The position numbers and the translations under genes were made by a program. From contig NZ_NCJH01000006.1 of NCBI RefSeq assembly GCF_002278925.1, positions 124,001-188,000 of the forward strand: a DNA stretch of 64,000 bases, in the 5' to 3' direction. This document shows, piece after piece, positions 21,276 through 29,920 of the stretch. This DNA comes from Polaromonas sp. 39-63-25 (lineage in GTDB: Bacteria; Pseudomonadota; Gammaproteobacteria; Burkholderiales; Burkholderiaceae_C). Under the pieces are notes generated by a model that was not told the DNA's origin, searched no databases, and was given only the letters and a program-made list of their open reading frames with translations. The number at the start of each line of letters is the position of its first letter. Within the stretch, counting starts at the first letter, position 1.

Positions 21276-21430
21276 GTTTTCATGAATGACAACGCGCCCA
21301 GCCGGTCCGGGCCCTGTCTACCCGTCGGCAAACCACTTGGCACGAATAGCCCGGCGGGCACCAAAGCCCGCACATGGGGAAACAGGATCGTGGGAAGATA
21401 GTGCTTCACAGAAATTCCCCCGCCTGATCG

Positions 21431-22087
21431 ATGTCTGACGTGCTCACCCTCTCCTCGCTGCCGCTGTTCCCGCTGGGCACGGTGCTTTACCCCGGTGGCC
21501 TGCTGCCGCTGCGGATTTTCGAGGTGCGTTACCTCGACATGATCGGCAAATGCCACAAGACCGGCGCGCCCTTCGGCGTGGTGGCGCTGACCCAGGGCTC
21601 CGAAGTGCGCAAGCCCGAGGACGGGCCCAGCGGCGATGGTTTTGCCAGCGAGGCCTTCTACAACGTCGGCACGCTGGCCACCATCACCAGCTTTTCGGTG
21701 CCGCAACCGGGCCTGATGGTGATTCGTTGCAGCGGCACGCAGCGTTTCGAGATTTCCAGCCGCGAAAAGCTCAAACACGGCCTGTGGATCGCCGACGTGA
21801 CGCGGCTGGACGACGACCAGGCCATCCCGGTACCCGAAGACTTGCGCGGCACGGCCAATGCGCTGGGCAAGCTGATCCGCAGCCTGCAGGAGCGCGGCGT
21901 GCCAGCGGACCAGATGCCGCTGGAGCCGCCCTACCGGCTCGACGACTGCGGCTGGGTGGCCAACCGCTGGTGCGAACTGCTGCCCATGCCGCTGGAGCTC
22001 AAGCAGCGCCTGATGGAGCTGGACAACCCGCTGGTGCGGCTGGAACTGGTCAGCGACATCCTCGAAAAAACCGGTATCGCGATGTAG
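21431..22087 (+). CDS. Lon-substrate-binding-domain protein
   Basis: 218-residue protein consisting of only the N-terminal substrate-recognition domain of Lon protease (pfam LON_substr_bdg). [20 protein letters not shown] and [12 protein letters not shown] are the domain hallmarks. There is no ATPase or protease domain. Free-standing LON domains are common in bacteria, but their role is not settled; client recognition or adaptor function is inferred. It ends 134 bp before lysS. Confidence 0.85.
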   Translation: MSDVLTLSSLPLFPLGTVLYPGGLLPLRIFEVRYLDMIGKCHKTGAPFGVVALTQGSEVRKPEDGPSGDGFASEAFYNVGTLATITSFSVPQPGLMVIRCSGTQRFEISSREKLKHGLWIADVTRLDDDQAIPVPEDLRGTANALGKLIRSLQERGVPADQMPLEPPYRLDDCGWVANRWCELLPMPLELKQRLMELDNPLVRLELVSDILEKTGIAM

Positions 22088-22221
22088 CCCCCAGGCCGCC
22101 CCCGGTGCGGGCGGCAACGCAGCCTAAAATCAGGGGTTTGGCACTTTGCCCGGTCCCGCCGGTTTTTCCGGCCTGCCGCCCTGTGCGCCCGGCCTGCCCT
22201 CTTTCTTCGAGAACCTTTTTC

Positions 22222-23775
22222 ATGTCCAACACCATCACCAGCCCCGCCGCCGCGCCCGCGCATGACGAGAACCAGCTCATGGCCGAGCGCCGCGAAAAGC
22301 TCAAGGTCATGCGTCAGCACCAGGCCGACGGCAAGGGCGTGGCCTTCCCGAACGACGTCAAGCCGGAACACCGGGCCGAAGCCCTGTTTGCGCAGTACGA
22401 CGACAAGACCAAGGAAGAGCTGGTGCCGCTGGCCGTCAACGTCAGCGTGGCCGGCCGCATGATGCTCAAGCGCGTGATGGGCAAGGCCAGTTTTGCCACG
22501 CTGCAGGACGCGTCGTTCGGCCCTTCCGGCGGGCGCATCCAGGTGTACATCAACAACGAAGGCGTGGGTGAAGAGGTTCATAACGCCTTCAAGCACTGGG
22601 ACCTGGGCGACATCGTGGCCGCGACCGGTACGCTGTTCAAGACCAAGACCGGCGAGCTGTCGATCCACGCCACCAGCATCCGCCTGATCACCAAAAGCCT
22701 GCGGCCGCTGCCCGACAAGTTCCACGGCGTGGCCGACCAGGAGGTCAAATACCGCCAGCGATATGTGGACCTGATCACCGACGAAGCCGCGCGCAAACGT
22801 TTTGCCGCCCGCAGCAAGGCCGTCTCGGCCATGCGCAACTTCATGGTGGACAACGATTTTCTCGAAGTCGAAACACCCATGCTGCACCCGATTCCGGGTG
22901 GCGCGAATGCCAAGCCGTTTGTGACGCACCACAACGCACTGGACCAGCAGATGTTTTTGCGCATTGCGCCCGAGCTTTACCTCAAACGCCTGATCGTCGG
23001 CGGCTTTGAGCGCGTGTTCGAGATCAACCGCAGCTTTCGCAACGAAGGCATCAGCGTGCGGCACAACCCCGAGTTCACGATGATGGAGTTCTACGCCGCC
23101 TGGTGGAACTACGAAGACCTGATGAGCTTCACCGAAGACCTGATCCGCCACGTCGCCACCCGGGTGACTGGCGGCACGCAATTGAGCTACCAGGGCCGGC
23201 CGGTGGACCTGGGCCAGCCGTTTGAACGCCTGACCATCCGCGAAGCCATCCTCAAACACACCGACGCCGGCGCCCATGTGGACGACGCCGCCTGGCTGCT
23301 GGCCGCCCTGAAAAAACTCGGCAAATTCAGCGCCAAGGACAGGCTCGATGCCCGCTCGCTGCCCAGCCTGCAGGTGACTTATTTTGAAGAGCTGGTCGAG
23401 GAAAAACTCTGGCAGCCCACCTTCATCATGGAGCACCCGACCGAGATCTCGCCACTGGCCCGCGCCAACGATGCACGGCCCGAGGTGACCGAGCGCTTTG
23501 AGCTCTACATCACCGGCCGCGAGTTCGGCAACGGCTTCAGCGAGCTCAACGACGCTGAAGACCAGGCCGCGCGTTTTCTCGCCCAGTCAGACGCCAAGGA
23601 CGGCGGCGACGAGGAAGCCATGCATTACGACGCCGACTATGTGCGCGCGCTGGAGTACGGCATGCCACCCACCGGCGGCTGCGGCATCGGCATCGACCGC
23701 CTGATGATGCTGCTGACCGACAGCGCCAGCATCCGCGACGTCATTTTGTTCCCGGCGCTGCGACACGAGGCTTGA
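22222..23775 (+). CDS. lysS: Lysyl-tRNA synthetase (class II)
   Basis: Charges tRNA-Lys. 517 residues from ATG 22222 ([20 protein letters not shown]); the longer frame upstream is a shadow. The N-terminal anticodon-binding OB fold runs to about residue 150 ([20 protein letters not shown]). The class II catalytic motifs follow: motif 2 in [20 protein letters not shown] and motif 3 in [20 protein letters not shown]. No terminator is seen after it; the integron-type cassette begins 53 bp downstream. Confidence 0.97.
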   Translation: MSNTITSPAAAPAHDENQLMAERREKLKVMRQHQADGKGVAFPNDVKPEHRAEALFAQYDDKTKEELVPLAVNVSVAGRMMLKRVMGKASFATLQDASFGPSGGRIQVYINNEGVGEEVHNAFKHWDLGDIVAATGTLFKTKTGELSIHATSIRLITKSLRPLPDKFHGVADQEVKYRQRYVDLITDEAARKRFAARSKAVSAMRNFMVDNDFLEVETPMLHPIPGGANAKPFVTHHNALDQQMFLRIAPELYLKRLIVGGFERVFEINRSFRNEGISVRHNPEFTMMEFYAAWWNYEDLMSFTEDLIRHVATRVTGGTQLSYQGRPVDLGQPFERLTIREAILKHTDAGAHVDDAAWLLAALKKLGKFSAKDRLDARSLPSLQVTYFEELVEEKLWQPTFIMEHPTEISPLARANDARPEVTERFELYITGREFGNGFSELNDAEDQAARFLAQSDAKDGGDEEAMHYDADYVRALEYGMPPTGGCGIGIDRLMMLLTDSASIRDVILFPALRHEA

Positions 23776-23827
23776 GGTTTGGTCTGACATTCCGCCTTGG
23801 ATCGGCGGGTGCTATACATGCTTCAGT

Positions 23828-23941
23828 ATCTAACGTCGGAGTTGACCGGCGCGCAGCGGCATTGCGCCGCGAGGCGTACGCTCAACAGCACGCATTGCTG
23901 CGCAATGCTGTTGCGTGTCTGCGTCGAACGACCTGTTAGAC
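23828..23941 (-). other. attC recombination site of an integron gene cassette
   Basis: Read on the minus strand, this 114-bp site starts GTCTAAC (inverse core, RYYYAAC) and ends GTTAGAT (core, GTTRRRY). Inner partners are TCGTTCGAC and GTCAACTCCGA, which pair except for extrahelical bases. The centre is a long imperfect hairpin (CAACAGCATTGCGCAGCAAT and its partner). This arrangement and size match attC (59-be) sites. Its orientation agrees with the upstream gene on the same strand. Confidence 0.85.
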
Positions 23942-24480
23942 GGCAACGCTCTACTCGCTGATAGTCCGGCGTTAGCCATCCACATCGTCCTTTCCCTTCG
24001 AAACGACTTCCCGGTCCCACCATCCTGCTAGATGAGCATGAAACGCAAGGCCTAGGACCACTGCGCAAAATGCGGAGAATGCGAAGGCATACGCAGCCTC
24101 GGGAGCGAGATACCAAGCGATACCGCCCGTGGCAGCGAACATTCCCACGCCAGCAACGACATAAAGCGTCGAAGTTAAGGCTATAACAAACTTGCTGCGA
24201 AGGTGACGGTAGCTTTGCTTCCCCAGGAAAATGTAGTACTCAAAGACCGAGCCGATCAGAAGCCAAGCTGGTAGTGCGATTGAAGCAGCGTAGACGGCGA
24301 CCTTCAGAGCTGGATCCTTGGCGCCCACTTGGGCGAGACCTGCCAAGATGGCGAGACAAGCTGCCGCCCCGCCATAACCGAGATTTCGGAGCAACGTCAT
24401 TCTCTCCGCGCTGGAGTAGCGGCGGATACGTTGTGTCAGCAGATCCGACTTTCGCATGGACATCTGTTCTTGCCGCCTAA
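23834..24480 (-). mobile_element. Solitary integron gene cassette
   Basis: A complete unit of about 647 bp: a core site GTTAGGC at 24475-24481 (minus strand), an open reading frame starting 11 nt later, and an attC site after its stop codon, ending with GTTAGAT at 23828-23834. Recombination occurs after the G of each GTT, so the uninterrupted target would read ATCAAAG followed by TTAGATACTG. The GC content is visibly lower than in flanking genes. No integrase gene or second attC was found in the window, so this looks like an isolated insertion or a remnant. Confidence 0.8.
23972..24463 (-). CDS. Cassette-encoded four-helix membrane protein, function unknown
   Basis: 163 residues from ATG 24463 (MSMRKSDLLTQRIRRYSSAE); a longer frame would start across the cassette boundary (GTG 24520 or ATG 24514), so I chose the first ATG inside the cassette, as is usual for cassette genes. 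A basic amphipathic N-terminus is followed by four hydrophobic segments: around AAACLAILAGLAQVG, AASIALPAWLLIGSVF, ALTSTLYVVAGVGMFAATGG and AFAFSAFCAVVLGLAF. The C-terminus is charged (WWDREVVSKGKDDVDG). The stop is 30 nt before the attC site. No family recognised. Confidence 0.75.
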   Translation of the reverse strand: MSMRKSDLLTQRIRRYSSAERMTLLRNLGYGGAAACLAILAGLAQVGAKDPALKVAVYAASIALPAWLLIGSVFEYYIFLGKQSYRHLRSKFVIALTSTLYVVAGVGMFAATGGIAWYLAPEAAYAFAFSAFCAVVLGLAFHAHLAGWWDREVVSKGKDDVDG

Positions 24481-24609
24481 CTTTGATATATCCCGCAAAA
24501 CTGTGGAATAACATGGCCACCAGTCAGAGAACACCGGCGACTCTGGTTCAAAAAAGTGTTTGAAAGCATAGGCTTATCTCACTATACAGCATCAAACCGG
24601 CAGTTAACC

Positions 24610-24647
24610 CAAGCGGGACGGGCGCCACCAGCTATCAAAATGATAGT
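24610..24647 (-). repeat. Repeat family A, copy 5 (degenerate, beside patatin gene)
   Basis: Reverse-oriented: on the minus strand ACTATCATTTTGATAGC then TGGTGGCGCCCGT. The right-hand block is not clear. It lies between the cassette and the stop of the patatin gene. Confidence 0.65.
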
Positions 24648-24666
24648 AACCACGTCCACCCAAGCT

Positions 24667-25887
24667 CTACAGCAACCCGGCCCCCGGCAGAAAAACCGGC
24701 GGCGGCTCAGGTGGCGGCGGTTCGATCTGTGCCGGCTCCGCCTTTTCCACCGGCATGCGCAGGTCATCCAGGTAATCGCGCGCGATGTTGACTGTGCTTT
24801 TCACGCCGAGTGCGTCGAAGCGTTTGGCCAGCCACTCTTTGCCGCAGACGATGCCCAGGTCGCGCAGCGAATGAATCAGGCTCTTGTCCGTCGATGACTT
24901 GCTGGCGGCAGTGAATTTTTCCAGCGCCTGGCCGCCGTCGATGCGGTGCATCAGCACGTCCTTGTAATGCGCGGGGTCCAGCTTGCCTTCGGCGAGCAGG
25001 CGCTTGACGAAATCGACCGCTCGCATTTCGGCAATCAGCGCGGCGTTGAAGGTGATCTCGGTCATGCGGTCCATGATCTCGCCGGGTTTGGTCGGCAGGG
25101 TGTTGCGCTGGATCGGGTTGATCTGCACCAGCACGATGTCGCGGCTCTCGCAGCGGTAGATCAGCGGGTGAATCGCCGGGTTGCCCGAATAACCGCCGTC
25201 CCAGAAGTGGTCGCCGTCAATCTCCACCGCCTGAAACACCATGGGCAGGCAGGCCGAGGCCATGACGGCACTGGCGGTCAGCCGCTTGCCGCAAAACACC
25301 TCGGCCTTGCCGCTGCTCACGCGCGTGGCCACCACAAACACCTGGGGCGTGTCGGGGTCGGCCGCCGCCGCGAGGCGCTCAAAGTCCACCTGCTTTTCCA
25401 GGAAGTCTTTCAGCGGGTTGATGTCGAAGGGGTTGCGCTGGTAGGGCGAGAGCGCATTCGACCAGTAGCGTGTCATGGCGTCGGTCCACAGCTTGCTGGA
25501 CCAGTTGCCGCCGCCCATCAGGCCGAACAGGATGCCGAACGGCGCCTGCTGAATCTTGCTGACCGATTGCGAGAGCGAGGACGACAGCGCGCCCATGTCG
25601 ACAATGCCGTTCCAGAAACTGTCCAGCGCTTCGCGTGCCGCGTCGTGCCGCGCAGCCCGGGGTTTGCCTTCGGAGCGGGCAAAGCCATGGGCCAGCGCCA
25701 CCGCGTTCATGGCGCCGGCGCTGGTACCGCTGATGCCTTCGAAGGCTATGCGGCCGTCGTCCAGCAGGGCGTCGAGCACGCCCCAGGTGAAGGCGCCGTG
25801 CGAGCCGCCGCCCTGCAGCGCCAGGTTGATGCGCGGCGTCACGGTGTCGGGCACGTCAGCAGGGTCCGGGGCGGCGGGCAGGTTCAT
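24667..25887 (-). CDS. Patatin-like phospholipase
   Basis: Probable acyl hydrolase (lipase/phospholipase A type) of 406 residues. The oxyanion hole is LALQGGGSHGAFTWG near residue 30, and the nucleophile serine is in the elbow GISGTSAGAMNAVAL near residue 55. The catalytic aspartate of the Ser-Asp dyad is in FWDGGYSGNPAIHPL near residue 200. There is no signal peptide, so it is likely cytosolic or membrane-associated. The C-terminus is Pro/Glu-rich. It is divergent from the YgjP-like gene with 81 bp between starts. The substrate is unknown. Confidence 0.9.
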   Translation of the reverse strand: MNLPAAPDPADVPDTVTPRINLALQGGGSHGAFTWGVLDALLDDGRIAFEGISGTSAGAMNAVALAHGFARSEGKPRAARHDAAREALDSFWNGIVDMGALSSSLSQSVSKIQQAPFGILFGLMGGGNWSSKLWTDAMTRYWSNALSPYQRNPFDINPLKDFLEKQVDFERLAAAADPDTPQVFVVATRVSSGKAEVFCGKRLTASAVMASACLPMVFQAVEIDGDHFWDGGYSGNPAIHPLIYRCESRDIVLVQINPIQRNTLPTKPGEIMDRMTEITFNAALIAEMRAVDFVKRLLAEGKLDPAHYKDVLMHRIDGGQALEKFTAASKSSTDKSLIHSLRDLGIVCGKEWLAKRFDALGVKSTVNIARDYLDDLRMPVEKAEPAQIEPPPPEPPPVFLPGAGLL

Positions 25888-25968
25888 GCCACAAGCTTAG
25901 CAAGAATCGGACGCGGGACTAAAATCGCGCATTGCCTCCGCCCTTCGCCCGCCTCCCTCCCCAACCCC

Positions 25969-26478
25969 ATGAACTACCTGACGGGTTACCCCGACACCCT
26001 GCAGAGCCAGGTGCGTGATCTCGTCGCACAAGACCGGCTGGGCGCCATGCTGCTCAAAAAATACCGCAGCGCGCACGAGATACGCACCGACAAGGCGCTG
26101 TACGACTACGTGATGGACATCAAGAACAGCTTTCTGCGCAATGCCGACGCGCTGAGCAAGGTGGCGTTTGACAGCAAGCTGCAGGTGATTGCCCATGCGC
26201 TGGGCACCCACACCACGGTGTCGCGGGTGCAGGGCAGCAAGCTCAAGTCCAAACGCGAGATTCGCGTGGCCAGCCTGTTCAAGGAGGTGCCCATCGAGTT
26301 CCTGCGCATGATCACGGTGCACGAACTCGCGCACCTGAAGGAAAAGGCGCACGACAAGGCGTTTTACCAGCTCTGCACCTACATGGAGCCGGACTACCAT
26401 CAGTTCGAGCTGGACCTGCGCCTGTACCTGACGCACATGGCCGCCGGCGGTCAAGCGCCGTGGCCGGTGAGCCGCTGA
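25969..26478 (+). CDS. YgjP-like metallopeptidase-domain protein
   Basis: 169 residues starting MNYLTGYPDTLQSQVRDLVA. The zinc-binding HExxH motif is in MITVHELAHLKEKAHDKAFY (about residue 115-135), with the downstream histidine in KAHDKAF as in the YgjP/DUF45 family of zinc metallopeptidases. The rest is mainly helical and charged. Family members are of unknown physiological role. The longer reading frame to the left is a shadow of the patatin gene on the other strand. Confidence 0.85.
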   Translation: MNYLTGYPDTLQSQVRDLVAQDRLGAMLLKKYRSAHEIRTDKALYDYVMDIKNSFLRNADALSKVAFDSKLQVIAHALGTHTTVSRVQGSKLKSKREIRVASLFKEVPIEFLRMITVHELAHLKEKAHDKAFYQLCTYMEPDYHQFELDLRLYLTHMAAGGQAPWPVSR

Positions 26479-26491
26479 GCAGGCGCTGTTC

Positions 26492-26539
26492 GCTATTTAT
26501 TTGATAGCTGTCTGCGCACACGCCATATAGGCTGGGGCA
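26492..26539 (+). repeat. Repeat family A, copy 6
   Basis: GCTATTTATTTGATAGC followed by TGTCTGCGCACACG and AGGCTGGGG. It lies in the 80-bp gap between two convergent genes and directly follows the YgjP-like gene. Confidence 0.8.
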
Positions 26540-26558
26540 CGAAAAGGCTCAAAGAAAC

Positions 26559-27617
26559 TCAGGGAACCAGCCCGAGCGCGTGCATGTAGGCCGGGTGCAG
26601 CATCAGCGCGTCCCAGTCGATCGCAGGTGTGGTGGGCAGCAGGTCCAGACGGCGCCCTTCGCTGGCTTCCAGCGGTTCCCACTGTTGCCTGAGCTGGCCC
26701 TGCGTCAAGCCGTCCAGCAACTCGTCCACCTCCTGGCCTTCACCTATCGACTGGTTGCACAGCAGCACCATGTCGCAGCCGGCGTTGAGTGCGGCCATCG
26801 CCGCTTCGGTGTAGCTGACCTGCTTGCCGTCGAGCAGGCGGGCACCGGCCATGCTGAGGTCGTCGCTGAAAATGGCGCCGCCAAAACCGAGCTGGCCGCG
26901 CAGGATGTAGGTCAGCCACTTCTCCGAAAAACCCGCCGGACGCGCATCGACCTTGGGGTAAATCACATGGGCCGGCATCACGCTGGTCAGCGTGGTGTTG
27001 AGCCACTCATAAGGGGCGGCGTCGTCCGCCAGGATGGCTTTCAGGCTGCGCCTGTCGACCGGAATGTCGGTGTGCGAATCGGCTTTGACAAAGCCATGGC
27101 CGGGAAAGTGTTTGCCGCAGTTGGCCATGCCGCTTTGCAGCAGGCCGTGCATCAGGCTTTTGGCCAGCAGGCCGACGACACGCGGGTCGCGCGCAAAAGC
27201 GCGGTCGCCGATGACACTGCTTTCACCGTAGTCGAGGTCCAGCACCGGGGTGAAGCTGAAGTCCACGCCGCAGGCGCGCAGCTCGGCGCCCAGCACGTAG
27301 CCGCAGGCGGTGGCGGCATTGGTCGCGGCCATCGCGTCTTTCAGCCACAACTCACCGAGCGCGCGCATGGGCGGCAGGTGGGTGAAGCCGTCGGTCTTGA
27401 AGCGCTGCACGCGGCCGCCTTCGTGGTCCACGCAGATCAGCAGGTCTTTGCGGATTTTCTTGATCTCGGTGCACAGCGTGGTCAGTTGCGCGCGGTTTTC
27501 CCAGTTGCGGGCAAACAGGATGATGCCGCCCGTCAGCGGATGTTTGAGGCGGCGTTTGTCGGTTTTGCTTAAGGTCAGGCCGGCAATATCGATGATCAGG
27601 GGGGCGTGTTGGCTCAT
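26559..27617 (-). CDS. nagZ: Beta-N-acetylhexosaminidase
   Basis: Cytosolic glycoside hydrolase family 3 enzyme that removes N-acetylglucosamine from anhydromuropeptides in cell-wall recycling. 352 residues; typical NagZ is about 340. The N-terminus reads MSQHAPLIIDIAGLTLSKTD. The general acid/base loop is KHFPGHGFVKADSHTDIPVD (about residue 170-190) and the nucleophile aspartate is in IFSDDLSMAGA (about residue 250). VDHEGGRVQRF is a further GH3 hallmark. It ends the lepA-to-nagZ minus-strand cluster. Confidence 0.96.
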   Translation of the reverse strand: MSQHAPLIIDIAGLTLSKTDKRRLKHPLTGGIILFARNWENRAQLTTLCTEIKKIRKDLLICVDHEGGRVQRFKTDGFTHLPPMRALGELWLKDAMAATNAATACGYVLGAELRACGVDFSFTPVLDLDYGESSVIGDRAFARDPRVVGLLAKSLMHGLLQSGMANCGKHFPGHGFVKADSHTDIPVDRRSLKAILADDAAPYEWLNTTLTSVMPAHVIYPKVDARPAGFSEKWLTYILRGQLGFGGAIFSDDLSMAGARLLDGKQVSYTEAAMAALNAGCDMVLLCNQSIGEGQEVDELLDGLTQGQLRQQWEPLEASEGRRLDLLPTTPAIDWDALMLHPAYMHALGLVP

Positions 27618-27633
27618 GAAGGGATCTCTGATT

Positions 27634-27675
27634 TACTATGAGTTTAATAGCTGTTCGCGTACATACAGCTTGGGT
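27634..27675 (+). repeat. Repeat family A, copy 7 (acpS-nagZ gap)
   Basis: ACTATGAGTTTAATAGC followed by TGTTCGCGTACAT and AGCTTGGG. It spans the 57 bp between acpS and nagZ and reaches the acpS stop codon. Confidence 0.65.
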
Positions 27676-28073
27676 TATAACGGGTTTTTCTCTACAACCA
27701 CAAAACTGGCGGCATAGTCGGTTTCGTCGGTCACGCTGACATGGGCGGTGAGGCCGCGCGCCTCGAACCATTCCTTGAGCGCACCGTGTAAAACAATTTC
27801 AGGCTTGCCGCTAGCGGCCTTGGCGATTTCGCAGTGGCGCCAGGTCATGGGCAAACGCATGCCCAGGCCGATGGCCTTGCTGAAAGCCTCCTTGGCGGAA
27901 AAGCGGGTGGCCAGGTAACGCAGGCCGCGCTCGGGCCAGCGGGCACTGCGGGCCTGCCAGGTGGCGAACTCAGCGTCGCTGAGGATCTTCTGCGCAAAAC
28001 GCTCGCCATGGCGCTCGAAGCTGGCGCGCACGCGGCGCACGTCGCAGATGTCGGTGCCTATGCCGTAAATCAT
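27675..28073 (-). CDS. acpS: Holo-[acyl-carrier-protein] synthase
   Basis: Transfers 4'-phosphopantetheine from CoA to the serine of AcpP, whose gene is also in this window. 132 residues from ATG 28073 ([15 protein letters not shown]). The magnesium-binding aspartate is in GIGTDICDV and the second motif is [20 protein letters not shown]. The 72 extra in-frame codons upstream come from repeat family B and are not part of the gene. It lies between pdxJ and nagZ. Confidence 0.96.
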   Translation of the reverse strand: MIYGIGTDICDVRRVRASFERHGERFAQKILSDAEFATWQARSARWPERGLRYLATRFSAKEAFSKAIGLGMRLPMTWRHCEIAKAASGKPEIVLHGALKEWFEARGLTAHVSVTDETDYAASFVVVEKNPL

Positions 28074-28079
28074 CCGGAT

Positions 28080-28176
28080 ATGGCCCCCACGGTCGCGCAC
28101 TGCGTGTCGCTCCCTGCCCCCCGAGGGGGCCGCTGCGCCTGCGGGCTGGCAAAGCCAGACCCGCGACCCCGGCTGG
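28080..28176 (+). repeat. Repeat family B, copy 3 (acpS-pdxJ gap)
   Basis: Same framework as copies 1, 2 and 4, but the loop hairpin reads GCGGGCTGGCAAAGCCAGAC-CCGC instead of the CCGGC/GCCGG form. Both arms have changed together, keeping the pairing. This copy lies opposite to the direction of the flanking minus-strand genes. Confidence 0.85.
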
Positions 28177-28206
28177 CAAAGAGAAGAAGATGCAACAACG
28201 TGCCCA

Positions 28207-29010
28207 TCAGGCGACGGGGAACGCGTTGTCGATGCAGCGCAGATAAGCGGCGACGGTGGCGCTGTAACCGAGCTCCAGCGCGTCGGCAATCAGCGCATGG
28301 CCGATCGACACCTCGAGCACGCCGGGCACCGCGTGCAGAAAATCGGTGAGGTTGTCGCGGTTCAGGTCGTGGCCGGCGTTCACTCCCAAATTGATAGCTG
28401 CCGCCGCCCGCCCCGCAAGGACAAACGGCTCCAAAGCCTTGTCTTGTTCAGGTGTGCCCCAGGCCCTCGCATAGGTCTCGGTGTACAGCTCCACCCGGTC
28501 AGCGCCAACGGCCTGGGCGGCCGCCATGGCTTCGGGCAGCGGGTCCATGAACAGGCTGACGCGCACGCCCCGGTCGTGGGCTTCTTCAATCAGCGGCTTC
28601 AAACGGGCCGCATCCTGGGGAAAGCTCCAGCCATGGTCGCTCGTGAACTGCCCTTCGCTGTCGGGCACAAAGGTGCACTGGTGCAGCGGCAGGCCGCGCG
28701 CCGACAGGTTGCGCACAAACTCCATCAGGTTCTGCAGCGGATTGCCCTCGACATTGAACTCGCGGTCGGGCCAGTCCTTCATGAGTGCGGCCAGCTCGTA
28801 GACGTCATCGCTGCGGATATGCCGCTCGTCGGGACGCGGATGCACGGTGATGCCCTGGGCACCTGCCTCCAGGCACAGCTCGGCGGCGCGCAGCACATCG
28901 GGGATGCCCAGGTGCCGGGTGTTGCGCAGCAAAGCCACCTTGTTGAGGTTGACCGACAGGGCTGTGCGGTGGCGGGGAGCGGGGGCGTGTACAGGAGCCA
29001 TGGTGGGCAT
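28207..29010 (-). CDS. pdxJ: Pyridoxine 5'-phosphate synthase
   Basis: Final ring-closing step of the DXP-dependent vitamin B6 pathway; an octameric TIM barrel. 267 residues. Hallmarks: [20 protein letters not shown] at the N-terminus, the region [20 protein letters not shown] with catalytic residues, [16 protein letters not shown], and [13 protein letters not shown]. Residues near 198-210 ([14 protein letters not shown]) are encoded across a copy of repeat family A. The first 13 or so residues may not be translated; a start nearer RTALSVNLN is also possible. It is 7 bp from recO. Confidence 0.96.
   Translation of the reverse strand: MPTMAPVHAPAPRHRTALSVNLNKVALLRNTRHLGIPDVLRAAELCLEAGAQGITVHPRPDERHIRSDDVYELAALMKDWPDREFNVEGNPLQNLMEFVRNLSARGLPLHQCTFVPDSEGQFTSDHGWSFPQDAARLKPLIEEAHDRGVRVSLFMDPLPEAMAAAQAVGADRVELYTETYARAWGTPEQDKALEPFVLAGRAAAAINLGVNAGHDLNRDNLTDFLHAVPGVLEVSIGHALIADALELGYSATVAAYLRCIDNAFPVA
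28381..28436 (+). repeat. Repeat family A, copy 8 (inside pdxJ)
   Basis: CCCAAATTGATAGCTGCCGC on the plus strand, with a degraded right block (GGACAAACGGCTCC). It lies within the minus-strand pdxJ and keeps its frame. Confidence 0.65.
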
Positions 29011-29017
29011 TGATCCC

Positions 29018-29767
29018 TTAGAAAGCCTGCAGATCGATCATCATCTGCCGGGTTTTGAAAACCTTCACATCGCAATGGTAGTGCAGCAGGGAGCGCAGCT
29101 GGGTTTTGAGCGCCGGCAAATGGTTCACACAGGCCTGCACCGTGTCGGTAAACGGTGCATCGTCCCTGAGCGTGTCCTGCAAATCCAGCCACTGCCGGCC
29201 CTGCAGGCTGGCGCGGTCGTCGTCATGCGCCTCGCGCAGGCCGGCCTCGGCCACCAGCACATAAGGCGTCTGCGGCTCCAGCGGCGCCAGGGTGGCGGTC
29301 TGGGCGTCCAGCGCCGGCAGCAGGCCGATGCCCTGCAGCAGGCGCAACTCGAACGCGCGCAAGGCCACCTCCAGCGTGTCGATGGTCTGGCTGGCCAGCA
29401 ACTGCACGGTGGCGGCATAAGCGTCGAACAGCACCGGGTGCGGGTCGTCGCGCGCCAGCAGGCGCATCAGCAACTCGTTGAGGTAATACCCCGACAGCAG
29501 CGCGTCGCCGGTCGGCATGACATGCCCGCCCTGCCACTCGGCGCTGCGCAACATGCGGATCTCGGCGTCGCCGCCAAAGGCAATGTGCAGGGGTTGCAGC
29601 GGCAGCAAAATGGGCCGGAAGTTCGAGCTGGGTTTCTTCGCACCCCGCGCCACCAGCGCAATGCGGCCGTAGCTACGTGTGAACACTTCCAGAATCAGGC
29701 TGGACTCGCTCCAGTCGTAGCGGTGCAGGACATAGGCGGGTTCGTCACTGATGCGTTTGGTGGCCAA
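29018..29767 (-). CDS. recO: DNA repair protein RecO
   Basis: Helps load RecA at single-stranded gaps (RecFOR pathway). 249 residues. The N-terminal OB fold has [20 protein letters not shown] and [15 protein letters not shown], both typical. It does not show a clear four-cysteine zinc site, which is usual for many proteobacterial RecO proteins. The gene sits between era and pdxJ in the conserved rnc-era-recO-pdxJ-acpS order. Confidence 0.94.
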   Translation of the reverse strand: MATKRISDEPAYVLHRYDWSESSLILEVFTRSYGRIALVARGAKKPSSNFRPILLPLQPLHIAFGGDAEIRMLRSAEWQGGHVMPTGDALLSGYYLNELLMRLLARDDPHPVLFDAYAATVQLLASQTIDTLEVALRAFELRLLQGIGLLPALDAQTATLAPLEPQTPYVLVAEAGLREAHDDDRASLQGRQWLDLQDTLRDDAPFTDTVQACVNHLPALKTQLRSLLHYHCDVKVFKTRQMMIDLQAF

Positions 29768-29824
29768 GATGAAGGTCAGACGAGGGAAAGAGTGCCAACA
29801 AGAGCCACCGTCCCGGTCTCAAAC

Positions 29825-29919
29825 CAGCAGGGGCCGCGGAACCGGCTTCGCCGGGCCGCAGGCGCAGCGGCCCCCTCGGGGGGCAGGGAGCTACACGCAG
29901 TGAGCGACCGTGGGGGCCA
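29825..29919 (-). repeat. Repeat family B, copy 4 (era-recO gap)
   Basis: Minus-strand copy that begins two bases after the era stop codon and reads GCCCCCACGGTCGCTCACTG, as copy 2 does after leuB. It occupies most of the 153-bp gap to recO. Confidence 0.88.
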
Positions 29920-29920
29920 A

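Noticed and set aside
24482-24600. attI site or integrase remnant upstream of the cassette
   Set aside because: The junction ATCAAAGTTAGGC resembles the end of attI1, but no integrase fragment or second integrase-binding site could be found, so it may just be a secondary site.
26740-27006. Alternative minus-strand frame inside nagZ
   Set aside because: Out-of-frame shadow of nagZ, which reads through without interruption.
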